A DNA stretch of 64,000 nt from Lunularia cruciata (lineage: Eukaryota > Streptophyta > Marchantiopsida > Lunulariales > Lunulariaceae). A program made the translations under genes and the position numbers. Location: contig OX419759.1 in assembly GCA_948567375.1 (NCBI GenBank), forward strand, positions 20,242,744-20,306,743. Reading direction: 5' to 3'. Below the pieces are notes generated by a model, which was not told where the DNA came from, ran no database searches, and worked only from the letters and a program-made list of their open reading frames with translations. Below, one piece after another: positions 23,446 to 36,149 of the stretch (positions are counted from its first letter, which is position 1; the number at the start of each line of letters is the position of its first letter).

Positions 23446-24645
23446 TCACACAGAATCCTCATCCTCTAGTATCAATGTCTCTTCTTGACTCTCAAGCTCT
23501 AATGTTCTCAAAAGATCTGAAATAACATCCCAACTGAAGCCCCTCCTTTGCAACCAACCAGCCATGCGTCTCTTGCGTACATCAGCAGTTGCTCCAATTT
23601 TGATTCCTGGACTCCATCTTCTTCGAGCTTGTACAAGCAGCTGCTCAGCTGCTTCCTGAGTCATCCCCCATCTGCCTTGAACATCACCTTTCTTATCTTC
23701 GATGTCCTCTGCTCCATGCGAAGCATCATCATCCTCCTCTACGATTTGGAAAACAACCATAAGGCTTGCCTCTACATCTTCTTTCTTCAACCCTCGTCTC
23801 AGGAGCTCATACTTAATGCGGTTGGGGCCCCAGGAATTCCCATTCCACCTTGAACGAGCAAAAGCTTCTGAGTACTCTCGATCACTTTGCAACCCATATC
23901 GCTGAAGTTCACTTAATGCATTGTCCATAACTTGTGAAGAGAATTTCTTTCTACTCATTTTCTCCCTCAGCTTCGCCTCCGGCTGGGGCCCGAGAGCAAG
24001 CAAGGAAATGCAATAATTTCTGGCTGCCTGTTCCAGATCGTCCTGACTTACTGCATTCACTCTCCTTCGTCTACCCTGTTCTTGCACAGGTTTGTCTGTC
24101 TCGAACAGGCTCTCATAGGGAGTTTCATAATATGCTCTTGAAATCTTCTGCGTGTTGCTCCTGCTAGGGTTTCTAAGACCCTTAAGGTCATTCTCAAGCT
24201 CTCCCGCTGCGCAGGATTTTTCATCGCTACTCCCACCTTTCCGGAGATTACCAATTTCGTTTGTCGATCTTACTCCACTCTCTGCCTCTCTGTCCACTGC
24301 GCTGCCTTCAGGGTGCTGCTTCTCAAGTCGTGAATGTCTTGATCCCTTGTCGTAGAGCGAATTCACTCTCGTCTCACTAACTCTTGCGGGTTGTTTGATC
24401 GAGTTATTGTCAATAGGGATTGATTTTTGCACTTTCTCTGTCCCTACTTTCGGTACATAACGCTCAGGCAACGAAGAGTTTGAAATTGGACGAGACCCAG
24501 CTGAGGCAGGAATTTCAAATCCAACTTGCTGCCCGGAAAACAAAATGTAGATTCCTTTCGGGGGGAGAGAAAATAGACGACGCTGCTGCCAAACCACCCC
24601 TCTCGCCACCACTGGAAACACCAAGCGAAACATAATCACACCCAA
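23446..24645 (-). CDS. RecX family protein, probably organelle-targeted
   Basis: Single-exon frame of 399 residues. About residues 200-390 are the RecX domain: ARNYCISLLALGPQPEAKLR, LSELQRYGLQSDREYSEAFA, RSRWNGNSWGPNRIKYELLR, and a last helical repeat GWLQRRGFSWDVISDLL. RecX binds RecA filaments and limits strand exchange; plant forms are nuclear-encoded and act on plastid or mitochondrial RecA. The N-terminus (FRLVFPVVARGVVWQQRRLF) is Arg-rich and lacks acidic residues, as expected of a transit peptide. Residues about 60-195 are polar and low in order. A second Met at codon 5 could also be the start. An acidic insert (VEEDDDASHGAEDIEDKKG) divides the RecX repeats. Its 3' tail was duplicated with S1 at 10.7 and 13.0 kb. 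Confidence 0.9.
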   Translation of the reverse strand: MGVIMFRLVFPVVARGVVWQQRRLFSLPPKGIYILFSGQQVGFEIPASAGSRPISNSSLPERYVPKVGTEKVQKSIPIDNNSIKQPARVSETRVNSLYDKGSRHSRLEKQHPEGSAVDREAESGVRSTNEIGNLRKGGSSDEKSCAAGELENDLKGLRNPSRSNTQKISRAYYETPYESLFETDKPVQEQGRRRRVNAVSQDDLEQAARNYCISLLALGPQPEAKLREKMSRKKFSSQVMDNALSELQRYGLQSDREYSEAFARSRWNGNSWGPNRIKYELLRRGLKKEDVEASLMVVFQIVEEDDDASHGAEDIEDKKGDVQGRWGMTQEAAEQLLVQARRRWSPGIKIGATADVRKRRMAGWLQRRGFSWDVISDLLRTLELESQEETLILEDEDSV

Positions 24646-25333
24646 CTCAGCACCGTTTACGTTTGCAAGACTCTAAAATGCTCATTTCATTTGCTCGCCA
24701 AAGATCCAGACTACTCACCAACACACGTAAACGACATAGTCTATCTTCTTCATTCGGAGACAAGTATAGTTGTTTCGAGGTAAGACTGAAGTTAAAACAG
24801 TTCCCAGGCCAAGATCCGAAGCACTGAGGTCCGGCAATATGAGGACTTGTCAACCTAAAGCCAACTTTATCTCAACGAATGATCAGCAGCCAACTGGAAA
24901 TCATCAGAGGAATGACACACAGAGAGGAGTAAAGCGGAGTCGGAGGACACAAAGATGGTAGAGCGGCCCGGAGCTTCTCGTCAATTATTAGTTAATGGAA
25001 ATCAGTGGGAAACTCCGAGGAGGTGTTGATTGCCAATTTCATCGACCATATACGAAGCTGTATTTGGTGGGGGGTACAGTGATCAAATTAGGATTTTCGA
25101 CATGAAAACTCCGTGGAACAGTTTAGTTAGAGCGTTTGGAGGAGTCACAATCTGCAGATGAGCATTGTAGATCAGAGGGGTCGCTTATGGGCTTCACGAG
25201 AAATGCAAATCAATTTGTGGACTTAAATTGGAGACTGCCATCACGTTGCATTTAGCATTTATTTGGTGCGACGGATTGTCCTGGGGTGAAGTGCGCTGCA
25301 TAGGTAGTGTGAGAAATTTCAACGTGTTCTCCG
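24646..25333. promoter_or_regulatory. Shared spacer between divergent recX and MIP3
   Basis: About 690 bp separates the two start codons, so both promoters and 5' UTRs must lie here. No clear TATA box is seen. Short ORFs in it have no domain support. Confidence 0.5.
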
Positions 25334-28300
25334 ATGGGGATCGATCTGATTCAGGAGTGTCAGAAATGCATCGGCCTTGTGAGATTTCCTCCTCCAGACT
25401 CAACGTGGGCATTGTGTTTCTCAGAATCTCTTTTCAATTCAAGATTTCGTAGTGAGAGGCTCATTTGTAATTTGGTTACAGAAACACATGAAATCTGCTC
25501 TTGAGATTCATTGTCATACCCATTTAATGTGTTGGCAGTTCGTGTTTGTTGCTGTAATTCTTTGTTATGATCATAACTCAGGGTTGCTTTTTCTCCTTTT
25601 CTTCTTAGATTTGTTCCGTCCTAATTTAAACACTAGTCGTCGGTCTGCAGTCCGCCCTGGTTCAGCTGTTGCGTCTACTGAATGCGAGGAATTTCTAGGG
25701 ATGAAGAGACTTAGTTAGAACTGGAGCTAGTTATTTCGCTGCTAGGCTGCTGGGTGAGGATTGCTCCCGATGGCTTAATACTTGTGATTACCAATTCGAA
25801 GTCGTCATGCCGTAATCCAAACAGACAGAGGACTTCCTAAATATCTAATAAGAATCAAGTACTATTTGTCACTGCAATATTGATCATGGCAGATAAGGCT
25901 TGTTACTGCATTATTCTGATACCTAGCTAAAACATCGTGGTGCAGGTGGCAGAAGATGTGGAAGATGGGATTCTATACATGGATGCTGGAGCTGGAGAGG
26001 CATTTCATTTCAGTGGAGGTTTACCCTCTCTGCTGGAATTGGGCGCTCGAGGCATCTGCAGCCTAGAAAATGCTTCACCTCTTGACTCTGTAGGTCACTT
26101 TCTGTGCTGGTCGCCAATTTACCTTTCTCCTGCCGTGTCAATGTCTGCAGGATTTAAATCTTTCAATTAGGATTCGTTTCCTCCTTAATCTCGATGAAGC
26201 CATTCAAGCAGAACACAAAAAACTCAATAAAGTGTTGCGTTGTCAGCTTGAGTATCGAAGAAAATAGGACCTAGACGTTGTGATCACTCCTTTCTCCAAG
26301 AATCGAACTTTCAACAATCTCTTGTGTGTTTGATTGTCTGGAATGAATTAATATGATTTAAAGATCACGCACTCCCAAGAAGGTAAGGGAACCATAAAAG
26401 ATAGCTTCAGGCATCTAATGGTATTACACTACTGCAAACTCATATCAGATGCCACATGTCAATGTTTTCCGGTCAGTAATGCAAGAATCCCCTCGAAAGT
26501 TCTAATTAATTATTTTTTGATGTTGTTTTCGCAGGCTATTTCGTGGAGAGGGCCAGAACAGGGCCCGGTCGAAAAACTTGTCATTTTGACCTCAAAATTA
26601 CTGACGGATTCTCATTCACTTGTTTTAGAGTGCTTACGTATGCATCCAACGGTCAAGCATTGCACAATCTGGACTTCCATATCCGAGGTATTGGAGTTTT
26701 TCCTCCATTGAACTGATCAGAGTCTTGTTGCCTTAAATTGATGCTCTCCAATTGTCCGCCACATATCTACTTCTCACTTACATGATCTGGATTTTACCCC
26801 GGCATCATTGCATTGGAGCATATAGCATACTTGTTTACAGTGTAGGTTCGTTCATTCTAATACTTCATGAACTAATTGTTTTGTGAATTCGTCGTTGGTA
26901 CAGGAGGCTCATTCAGCTCATCCAGAGACATCTTTCGGACTGGATGCTTTTCATGACTATAAGAACTCTCTATTACGAGATCTTTCTACCTCACAGCGCT
27001 CTGGAAGAACTGTTGATGATGATGAGCCTAAAAGCAACAGTGCAGATCCTACAGCACGACTACCAGAATGGCAGGCACCAAGTGTTGACGTGAAGCACTT
27101 CCCTATGATGTTGTGCTCCTTAACAAAGTCCCTGTTCGTTTTACCATCTGGAGGAGCAGTTGCTGAGGCCCCTCTGTCTTCTTATCAAGATACGCATGCT
27201 TTGGGTCAGGGTCTACCAGGAGTTGACATTCCACCAACACCGAATGAACACAACATTCCTCCTGGTGCAACACTCGTTGCGCACTGCTTGCAACATATGG
27301 CTGCCCAGGTGCTGTATTTCATAACTTACTGTGAAGGACATAACTAGCTTTGTTACTTCTCTTACTTACGTTACTGGGCATTGGCACTGCATAGTGCAAC
27401 TTCTATGGCCTGCTAATTAATTCATATGCTAATTAATTCATTTCTAACAGAAATATATGTAGCCTCTGCTCCGTTTTGAAATCTTTTCTCAAGGATAGAC
27501 ATAGCTGCTGTAGGTTTATTCATATCTAATCTTGTGTGTTGAAAGTTGGATCCTGTTCTCTTCTTGCAGTTGGATCTGAAACCTGAAATTTTCACTATGG
27601 GACCTCTAGCACATGTCGTGGGGAAAGTGATGGCCGGGCTTCCAACGCCTCCGGATGTTCCAGGGCACTCCCGACGGTCAGCAGGATTGGTCATTATCGA
27701 CCGTACTCAGGACCTTATTACGCCAAGTTGTCATGGTGATTCTTTGCTTGACCGATGTTTCACTTCTTTATGTAGGAGACCACTTCCCTCTAAGCAGTCC
27801 CCAGCTCTAAAATCACAAGTGATAACATCCACAGTTGTACGCCCTCCGATGGATGTTCGAGTTCCTGTTGATGATGACGAGAAAACTGGCCTTCCATTTC
27901 CCTTCGGCACCATTTTACATGATTGGAATGCTTTAGATTTGACCAACAAAACGTCCCCACCTGGTGGGGTATCTGCTCTCGATAGGAATCAGCAGAAATA
28001 CAGAGAAGGGACTAACTTGTATGGAGGCTCATTAAGCACGCCTTGGGATAGGCGAGGATCAGAGTATTTAGAATACTTAGCTGAGAAGCGAACCAAGGAT
28101 TCAGTGCAGCAGATACGGAAGTGGCTCCAGGATGCTTTACGGCAAGAGAAGATTGCTGTTCCCGGGAAGGGTCGGTTAGGGGCCGTCAATTTAAATGAGT
28201 TAAGATCCTTGAGGAAAACATTAGCAGAGAAACCGGAAGTTGCAATGCGACACATGACCCTGATACAACTGACAAGAGCAGCAGAGGAAGCAATAACAGT

Positions 28301-29602
28301 GGATTCTGCCCAACTTTGGGATTCCTTCGCAAACGCAGAGAAGGTATTGATGCTCACTGCTGGAGATAGTACTCAGAGTCTCGCCCTACAGATTTGTGAT
28401 ATCGTACAGCAATGTGCGCAAAGTATTCAAAGAGCACATGAATCTCAAACGCCTCTAGCAACTGGAGTGTTATCCCTGAGAGATGCGTTGACTTTGGCGA
28501 TTGTTGGGTATGGACTAGCTGGGGAGGGTATGCCTGGCATAAGTCATGGTAGTCCTTTCTCATGGGATGACGAGCGACAACTGAAAGAAGCTGTGGTTGA
28601 AGCCATCTTAAAAGGTCCAGTTGGAGCACCACTTGGCTTTCTGAAGAGTTTGGAGGTTGCCCTTTCCACCATCTGGCACGGGGTTGATAAAAAGAATATT
28701 CATAAAACGGAGCCTGCTAAACCTGCGAAGCAACCGAAGCAAGTGGATGATGATTGGGATCGTTGGGAAGGCGTTGATGAAGATGAGGTTGATGATGAAG
28801 AAGAAGCTGAAGAGTATGGAGAGATGCAAGTGAAACTAGAATTGCGGGATAGACTAGGGGAAGTCTTCAATATGCTGCACAGAGTGTCAGCTGCATGTAG
28901 CCGCAGTCTACTGCAAGAGGTGCCCCTCCCAGTAGAGAGTCAAATTAGTGCCGGAGCAGCCTTACGCACGGGCTTCATGTACAAACTAATGTCTTTGATT
29001 TTCTCGAAAGTGGACATCCCAGGTCTAGAGCATCATGCCTCGGGCAAGGGGCGTTTCTTCAAAGGTGGCCTTGAAAGGTTTGGACTAAGACAGGTCCGAG
29101 AATCTTTCCCGCTGGAACTCTTTTTCCCTATCATTTATGCAGATACAGTACTCGTTTCTCCTGCTCACAGGCGAAGGTTTTCTCTGTCTCTGTTCTCTGA
29201 CCTTGATTTTGGTCCACTGCAGGCTAAGCCAAAGTTGAGTGACCAAAAAGTGCTTCTTGTCTTTGTGATCGGAGGGCTAAATTTTGTTGAGGTAACTCCA
29301 AGTACGCTCTGTTAGCTCGTTGAACTATGAGAAATCTCAAAGGGTTTTGTTTCTTGTCAAAGCTCTCACTTAAAAATGTTCCTAGATATCAGAACACGAG
29401 TGTGTCGCAGCTATTATTGTTTTGTTACTCTCCAGTAAATAATGCCCATATAAACGTTACACCTTGTCAGGTAAGAGAAGTAAAGGAAGCTCAAGGTGCT
29501 ATATCCGGAGGAGACTACTATCAAGTCCTTCTTGGCGGTACTACCCTGCTCACGCCGACTGATATGTACGATCTCATAGTTGGATCAAGTGGCACGCCGT
29601 AG
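25334..29602 (+). CDS. MIP3: MIP3-like Sec1/SLY1-family protein (ER tethering complex), seven exons
   Basis: Exons: 25334-25378, 25946-26089, 26535-26687, 26904-27308, 27570-29093, 29223-29291, 29471-29602. All junctions are phase 0 and GT-AG; the product is 823 residues, close to the Arabidopsis protein (about 840). The start MGIDLIQECQKCIGL joins DVEDGILYMDAGAGEAFHFS, matching the plant family. Other landmarks are the Sec1 motif SAGLVIIDRTQDLITPSCHG with DSLLDR, an acidic linker DDDWDRWEGVDEDEVDDEEE, IPGLEHHASGKGRFFKGGLE and the C-terminal VLLVFVIGGLNFVE / LLGGTTLLTPTDMYDLIVGS. In Arabidopsis, MIP3 belongs to the MAG2 (Dsl1/NRZ-like) complex that tethers Golgi-derived vesicles at the ER and helps exit of storage proteins. 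Oddity: intron 5 (129 bp, donor GTCCGA) is in frame without stops, so retention would add 43 residues. Confidence 0.92.
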
Positions 29603-32600
29603 TTTACCGCTGCAGCAAGTGATCTGCTGTACATCTTGACTACAGTTTTTGGCACTACGTTGCCTGTCTATCGAAGACCAGTTCGGCAATTGGGCTTTGA
29701 CCTGGAGTACATTTAAAAGTAGATATCAACAGGTGACAGTTTTGTGGGTTCGGATTTCTTAATGGTTTTCATCTTCGGTTCATGATACGACCCACATGAG
29801 CTTAAATCTAAGTAGCTCCCTCGATCTTTGGTGGTATGACATGTGGTACCTTCGACAAGGGTAGCTGACGTGAGGCAAAAGCCTTCATCTCTTTGACTGT
29901 GATACAGTTAGGTGTCGCAAACAAGCCCAGCGGGTCCTCTAAAGAATTGACACATACTTGAATAACACTCTTTGCATGCGTCCACACGATTTGACAGTGA
30001 TCCATTCGGAGCGAAAGTCCGTTGTAATTAAGAACTGAAATTGAATAACCACTCGCCTTCGCTGTTTATTACATGAGCAATCCATTGTCATGGTAGTCGT
30101 GAAACTCAAGCAGATGTTTCCAATTCTGACCTACGATGAATGCGGAACACGACAGATTGCGGCAATACGAACTGATACGATGTGGTGTGTTGTCTCCATT
30201 TGCCTCTTGCACGGTGCGGTTGTAGGTGCCTATCTGGCCTTGTCTTGCCTGTGATTAAACTTGTAACATTACACCCAAGATATTTGATAACGGCTCCATT
30301 TAGTGACTAGCACGAAGTTGAGACCACGCATTCTACCTACTTGATTGCAGGCAGCTTCGAAGTGTAGCAGAAAAAGTTAGGTAGGTGATGCAGTTGCGGA
30401 AAATGACCGGTTGTACATGGTAAAACGTACACAAGTTTTGGAGACAAAGATACGGCAGTTGACATAGGGGATCTCGTGACTGTGGTCCCAAGATACATCT
30501 ATTTGATTTAATTGATCAAGTTGGTAATGCTACACGTAAATTCTGCGACATTTTGCGGTCATAGTCAGGTACATATGTTTGAAAGAGAGAAGCCGCTCGT
30601 ACAAATCCGAATCCACACACCAGTATGTATATATAGTTCATACACTCTACAAAACATGTATACCGGCATTCCACATTGAAACTGCTGTATTCCAACTTGG
30701 AAATCCATATTAGCGATGGTTATGCTCAATCTCTGCACAGAGGGTGTTTACGACAGAGCTGCATCAGCAGGTTTCCCAGGAACTAATTTTGGCGGTCTTG
30801 TTCTCGTCGGAGAACGGATTATGTAGCTGCATTGGTGAGAGGATCCATCTAAAACGTGTTGATTCTTTTCATCTGTGGAAAAGTAAACAGAAACAGACTA
30901 GTGACTGAACAACAGACTAGTTGAGCAAGAGACACGACTTTCGGCACCAACTTCACGCTCTTACTTAGTGCAAGCGGGTCTTGGAACATGGTAGAGTTCT
31001 GGTCTACCGGCATACAAATGAGAGATGGTCCGTTTTGACAGTAACGAAATCATCCCCGATTCATGCGGATGCGTCTGTACTAAAGTATATGTGAAATGAG
31101 ATCAGAAGTCGTCCAAGGAACGTGGAATCTACACTCACTGAAGACAAACCCGACTCAGACAAAGCACATGCGAATCTAAGGAATGAGGAATTGCAGCATA
31201 AAAAGTTTGATAATCTCGTACCCTTCATGAAGTATGAAGTGTACATTCCACAGCAATACTACTTTGACGCATTTAACCACATAGGCATTGATTCCAGAGC
31301 AATGCGAAGCGATAAACCAGGAAGGAAAGTCAGTACTGCTTTCTGTCATGATGCTACCTGTCACACGATACCAGAAACGTGAGAAGCCTATGGGGAACTG
31401 GAAGTGAGAGCAAGGAGGGATGAGGATGCAAAGAGACAGCGAGCAAAGTGTGAAAGGACTGGATACCAGAACATGCTCGATGAGCGCATGCGTCCTGAAA
31501 TACTAAACACAAGTAGTAAGCAGCAAGACTACCATAGTAAGCCAGCAAGGAAGCTCGAAGGACTTCACCGTGGCCACAAAGTCACGCAGTGGTCTGAAAC
31601 GAGTGCCAGTACCCCTCGACCCGCGTACCGAGCTTCTGTAATGCTGATGAGTGCTCATGGTTCTAAAATAATATATCGAAGTCCTCCCGTAGTCTACATA
31701 AATTTTAGGAAGAGTCATTACAAGAGCCAACTGCGAGCGGTGTGGTAATACTCGACAAGCATTCAATACTAACCAACGACTAGATTTGCTTAGAACACAA
31801 CAATATGCTGAAGACCAGGACTGAGGACATCCCTGTGGAGTGAAAGGGAAAGAATCGGGAATGCTGCCAGTAAAGTGTGTGAATGCAAGGTAAGTTGAGC
31901 TGAATCAAAAGAAAGCTGAGAATAGTTTAATATTATTTATATTTTGAAGTACAAAAGTTTTAAGATGCGCGGAATAAAAGTAGTATGCTTTGAAGTGGAA
32001 CTTCCATAGAAGTACGGAATAAAGTGAGAACATGACAGTAAGAAGAGGCCTGGCCATAAATTGAGTGTATTGTAAGAAGTAGAATTTCTAGGGACGTATA
32101 CGCGTGCAATCCCCCCAAGCAGTACATACATTCATAAACGATGTGACTTTCAGAAGGACTCCAAATCTTGTGGAATTGACAACTTACTGTACAAAATGAA
32201 TGTGAGATATATTCAGGAAATTACTCTTGTCCACAGTTTATAAAAGAGATGCTTCACACGTAGGAAGTTGCCCAGATTACCAACCTGAACAAGAAAATCA
32301 GATAAATTTCTTGTAGAAAGCTTTCTCCAGTCGCATAGATCTGCCAGTTTTGATTTTGCTTCCATATGTAGAACTCTCCTTGTTGTCTTGCTGCCTAGGT
32401 GCTTGGACTCGTATTCCGAACATGGAGAATGTATTCACATCTCTTTAGGATTGGCGTGATTGGTCATCCCACAATTTGAACTTTTGCAAAATTTAATACC
32501 ACGAAGGTTATATGACAACATTCTCCTTTGATCTGTTTGATGGAATCCACTGACTTTCTTGTCGACAGACATAATTGTCCTACTACGTAATGCAAAATAG

Positions 32601-33035
32601 AACCCGTTGTAAACAACCCCGTTTCATGACTAAACCACCAAAACTATCACCAACTAATATGATCAACTATCGAGATCTTGTGCACATTCAAAATCTCGCG
32701 GAGAATCTCCCGCCAACATTCTTCAACACTGCAGAAGTCCATCCTTCCTTATGCTTGAATTATGCGAGGCAAAGAGTATTCGAGCATTTGAAGACCTATC
32801 TCTTGGCCAAATTTTCCGAGGATCATTGATAGACGTTCATGTGGACAGACGAACATGTGCACATGTTCAAATTGCAGTCCGTGAAAGAATTCCATCTCTG
32901 GTAATTCTGGCTCGTGTAGTAGAGCAACTCCATCACGCAGCTGAAAATGAGATCAGAAATGTTAAGATTTGGCATGGTCTATGATAACTTCCAATTCTAT
33001 TAACACAAACGCCTTGTCTAAATCTGTCCCTAATT
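29603..33035. other. Long spacer, no supported gene
   Basis: Balanced base composition, but no ORF has a recognisable domain. A 65-residue minus frame at 29,808-30,005 ends with VKEMKAFASRQLPLSKVPHV, faintly like the C-terminal lid of AMP-binding (acyl-CoA ligase) enzymes; it may be a relic. Frames at 31,122-31,382, 31,404-31,748 and 32,575-32,984 have no visible family. Decayed genes or long non-coding transcripts are possible. Confidence 0.4.
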
Positions 33036-33290
33036 TGAAAATCTCAAGCAAATCGTGTTCGCTTATGCATTATCTAGTTCGTGTAGGATAGAATATTGAT
33101 TGAAGACTTACAACTTTTTCATTACAGGAGTAGTAACGGAATACACTCCGGGATCAGATCGATCACAGAAATAAATTTTCAAAATCTGTCCCCTAATTTG
33201 AAAGTCTCAAGCAAATCCTTGGCCGCTTCTGCATTATCTAATTCATGTAGGATAAAACCTTGATAGAAAAATAGTTTCATCCTTGAGATT
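33035..33290. repeat. Imperfect tandem duplication, ~145 bp unit
   Basis: CTGTCCCTAATTTGAAAATC at 33,025 and CTGTCCCCTAATTTGAAAGT at 33,187 begin two diverged copies; both continue through CTCAAGCAAATC, GCATTATCTA, TGTAGGATA and a GGGATCAKATCGATC box. Confidence 0.7.
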
Positions 33291-33331
33291 ACAGTAGTAG
33301 TAACCAATCACATTTCGGGATCATATCGATC

Positions 33332-33552
33332 TCAGATACTGCTTTCGTTCCTAGGAATACCTTCCAGATGACTTGGAGTTGTAGTGGAGAACCAACTGAG
33401 AAACTCCTTGGAGGTGTTCCCATCCTTGCAGACGTATGATGAAGAGGAAGGCTGGTAGAGCGGCTCAATGCACTGATCCATCTCCTGGTGCTTCTCATCT
33501 TCCTCGTCATTATTTTCAGACATCCATGTTCTCTTCTCTCTCCAGTAAGCTG
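33332..33552 (-). other. Possible isolated exon, unknown protein
   Basis: After a good acceptor (GGATTTGCAG) the minus strand reads YWREKRTWMSENNDEEDEKH and continues open for about 70 codons, Ser/Glu/Asp-rich, to a stop. No family is recognised and no partner exons were found; it could be the last exon of an unknown gene. Confidence 0.2.
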
Positions 33553-34061
33553 CAAATCCACCGAATTAGCTCAAGAAGGAAGAAAACGCAGAGACACAAC
33601 TTTGCACCGAGATGTAAAATCAGCATGATTTACTAGGACAAACCTATTAGAGTCATCATGTGCAAATTAAAGGGTATCTCACAGGATGGAGATCAGAATG
33701 GTCAACTTCAGCATATCATGTAAGATCTACATACGAGTTACTCGCGACCGATAATCGAACTCCAACGCGGCATGAGACCACAAAATTGTAGGACTTACCG
33801 TCAACACGAATGGCAACCTCCTGTCAAATATATTCTGTCATAGGCACGGAAGGAACTGTTGTACGAGCTTCCAAGAGGAAAGTTTCAGAAAGAATCTAGA
33901 ACCGTAAAGAGAAACAAACCTGTGGACTTACCTTCTTTGTCCTTTAAACAGGGTATATGCCGTTATGGTATTCTATAACCATTCCAGATTGCTCTGAGAT
34001 ATTAGCGGACGCGATTTCCATGCTTTTACGAGAATATACACGCTATCTCGTTGCTGGTATA

Positions 34062-35265
34062 TAAGTCTATATAATATAGGTATATGAGAGCAGAAGCCGT
34101 TCTGGGAACGGGTGATCCAGAACTCATGAAATGCAAATGATCGGTAACCAAGATGTACTCCATGCACAATGCTAGAATAGTGATAAATCCATAAAGTAGA
34201 ATGCATCGAATGTAACCTGAAGCAAAGGCATAATTGCAACAGTTTTGAGTATAACATATATCTAAAGGACTAGTAAACAACTTGAAATCGATAACAGCTA
34301 TGCAAACGAATGCGAGAAATATAAAACGTTATGTAATAGACCACCAGTAAGCAGTGCGTGAACATTGAAAATTAAAACGTAGGCTGGAGTCGGGTAGGAA
34401 CACTGTAGACACGGAAGGTCGAACCATGAATCAGGCAAAGAGCGAAGGAAAATAATAGGGAGGGAATTAGCTTGGGAATGGAGGAGTGGAACCATGCGAG
34501 AGCTTATGGATGGTGTTGCTGCAGAGATATATCGAAGTGTAACAGGGTAACGAGAGCAAAGCGAAAGAGGACAGGATATAAAGTATATCATAACAAGCGC
34601 TATAGGCGCTTGAGTCTATAAGTCTATCTGACATATTCAGACATGAGAGCAGAAGCCGTTCTTCGGCTTGAGTCTATAAGTCTATCTGACATATTCAGAC
34701 ATGAGAGCAGAAGCCGTTCGAAGAACGGGGGATCCAGAACTCATTATGTGCAAATACGTCTAAATGATATATAGGTATACGACAACAGAAGCCGTTCTGG
34801 GGCCGGGTTATCCAGAACTCATGAAGTGCAAATGATCTCTAAGCAAGATGTACATGATTCACAATGCTAGAATAGTGAGAAATCCATAAGGTAGAATCCA
34901 TCGACTGTAACTTGTAGCAAAGGCATAATAGAAACAAATTGAGAATAACATATGGCTAACAGGCTAGTAAACAACCGTGAAATCGAGAACACTATGAAAA
35001 CGACTGCAAGAAATAGGAAACGCTATGTAAAAGACTGCCAGTAAGCAGTGTGTGAACAATAAAAATTAAAAACGTGGGCTGGAGTCGGGTAGCAACACTG
35101 TATACACGAGAGGTCGAACCCAGGAATCAGGCAAAGAGCGAAGGAAAAATAATAGGGAGGGAATTAGCTGGGGAATGGAGGAGTGGAACAATGCAAGAGC
35201 TATAGGATGGTGTGGCTGCAGAAACCTGCCGAAGTGTAACAGGGTAACAAGAGCGAAGCGAAATG
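34062..35265. repeat. Direct duplication of a ~500-bp block plus hairpin-rich short repeats
   Basis: 34,062-34,570 and 34,765-35,262 are diverged copies (shared: AGCAGAAGCCGTTCTGGG, TCCAGAACTCATGAA, CACAATGCTAGAATAGTGA, GGCTGGAGTCGGGTAG, AATAATAGGGAGGGAATTAG). Between and after them the word AGCAGAAGCCGTTC recurs several times, twice inside a 63-bp exact tandem unit at about 34,609-34,720. Several copies form inverted repeats such as CCGTTCTGGGAACGG. No coding capacity is recognised. Confidence 0.8.
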
Positions 35266-36149
35266 TCTAAATGATATATAGGTATATGAGAACAGAAGCC
35301 GTTCCGGGAACGGGTCTAAATGATATATGTATACAATGGAAAAGATGGCTCACCAGTCAAGGAACGGTCGCAGCAAATAAAACTGCGGAGATTGTCAACA
35401 CGAGGGCCACTTATGCTGACGTATTTGATTTCAAGACGTAAAACAATGAACTTGTTCAAAACAAAACAAAAGTTTGGATATAAATGGAAACCCGGAACAC
35501 AAAGAACTCCCCCTTCATGGAGTAAAGATCAAATTGAAGAGGACTCAGTACATGTAACGCAAGCAAATTGAGAGCAGTTTTTGGCCAGTGACAAAAAATG
35601 CTGCGTCTGAAAATGCGCTCTTCAAATGAAGGTCTCAGAGAAAAACGACCAGTAGTTCGACGGTGTACTAAAAGAATCAGAGAAAGAGGAAGAGTACTCT
35701 GGTTTAACTCTACTGTCATACTTCTCATAGATGATGGAGAGCAGAGATACTTTAGCTTCATGAGTGTAGACAGCGTAGAGAGGGTGCTCCAAACCGCTGC
35801 AAAAATTCAAATTCACCCCCATCTAGTAACACTCAACGCTGCCAATAGTTAGCTATTCACCTCGCAGTGAACAATTCACGAGTTTCTTGAGTTCGAATAT
35901 CTGGTGCTATTTGCAAAAATTACTGAATCGTCTTCAGTAATTACTCATCTCCGATTAAAGTTGGAGGTAGTACTCAGCTTGCCTTGAGTCACCTCTCCTG
36001 ATGATGTCTTGGAGTGAATCATTGTCAAAAACAAGCTTGGACAATGCCAACGACTCCTCCATTGAATCTTGACACTTACTTCGGCTAACCTACTTAGTGA
36101 GGCCAATCTGAAGGATGTTCCTCGAATCAAGCAGATCGGCTTTGATCAC
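35266..36149. other. Spacer downstream of the TcdA-like gene
   Basis: No supported gene. It includes the presumed 3' UTR of the TcdA-like gene. The ORFs at 35,320-35,852 on both strands lack recognisable domains. Confidence 0.5.

Noticed and set aside
29808-30005. Acyl-CoA ligase C-terminal exon
   Set aside because: Only about 20 residues resemble the family and no upstream exons were found, so it is mentioned only as a possible relic.
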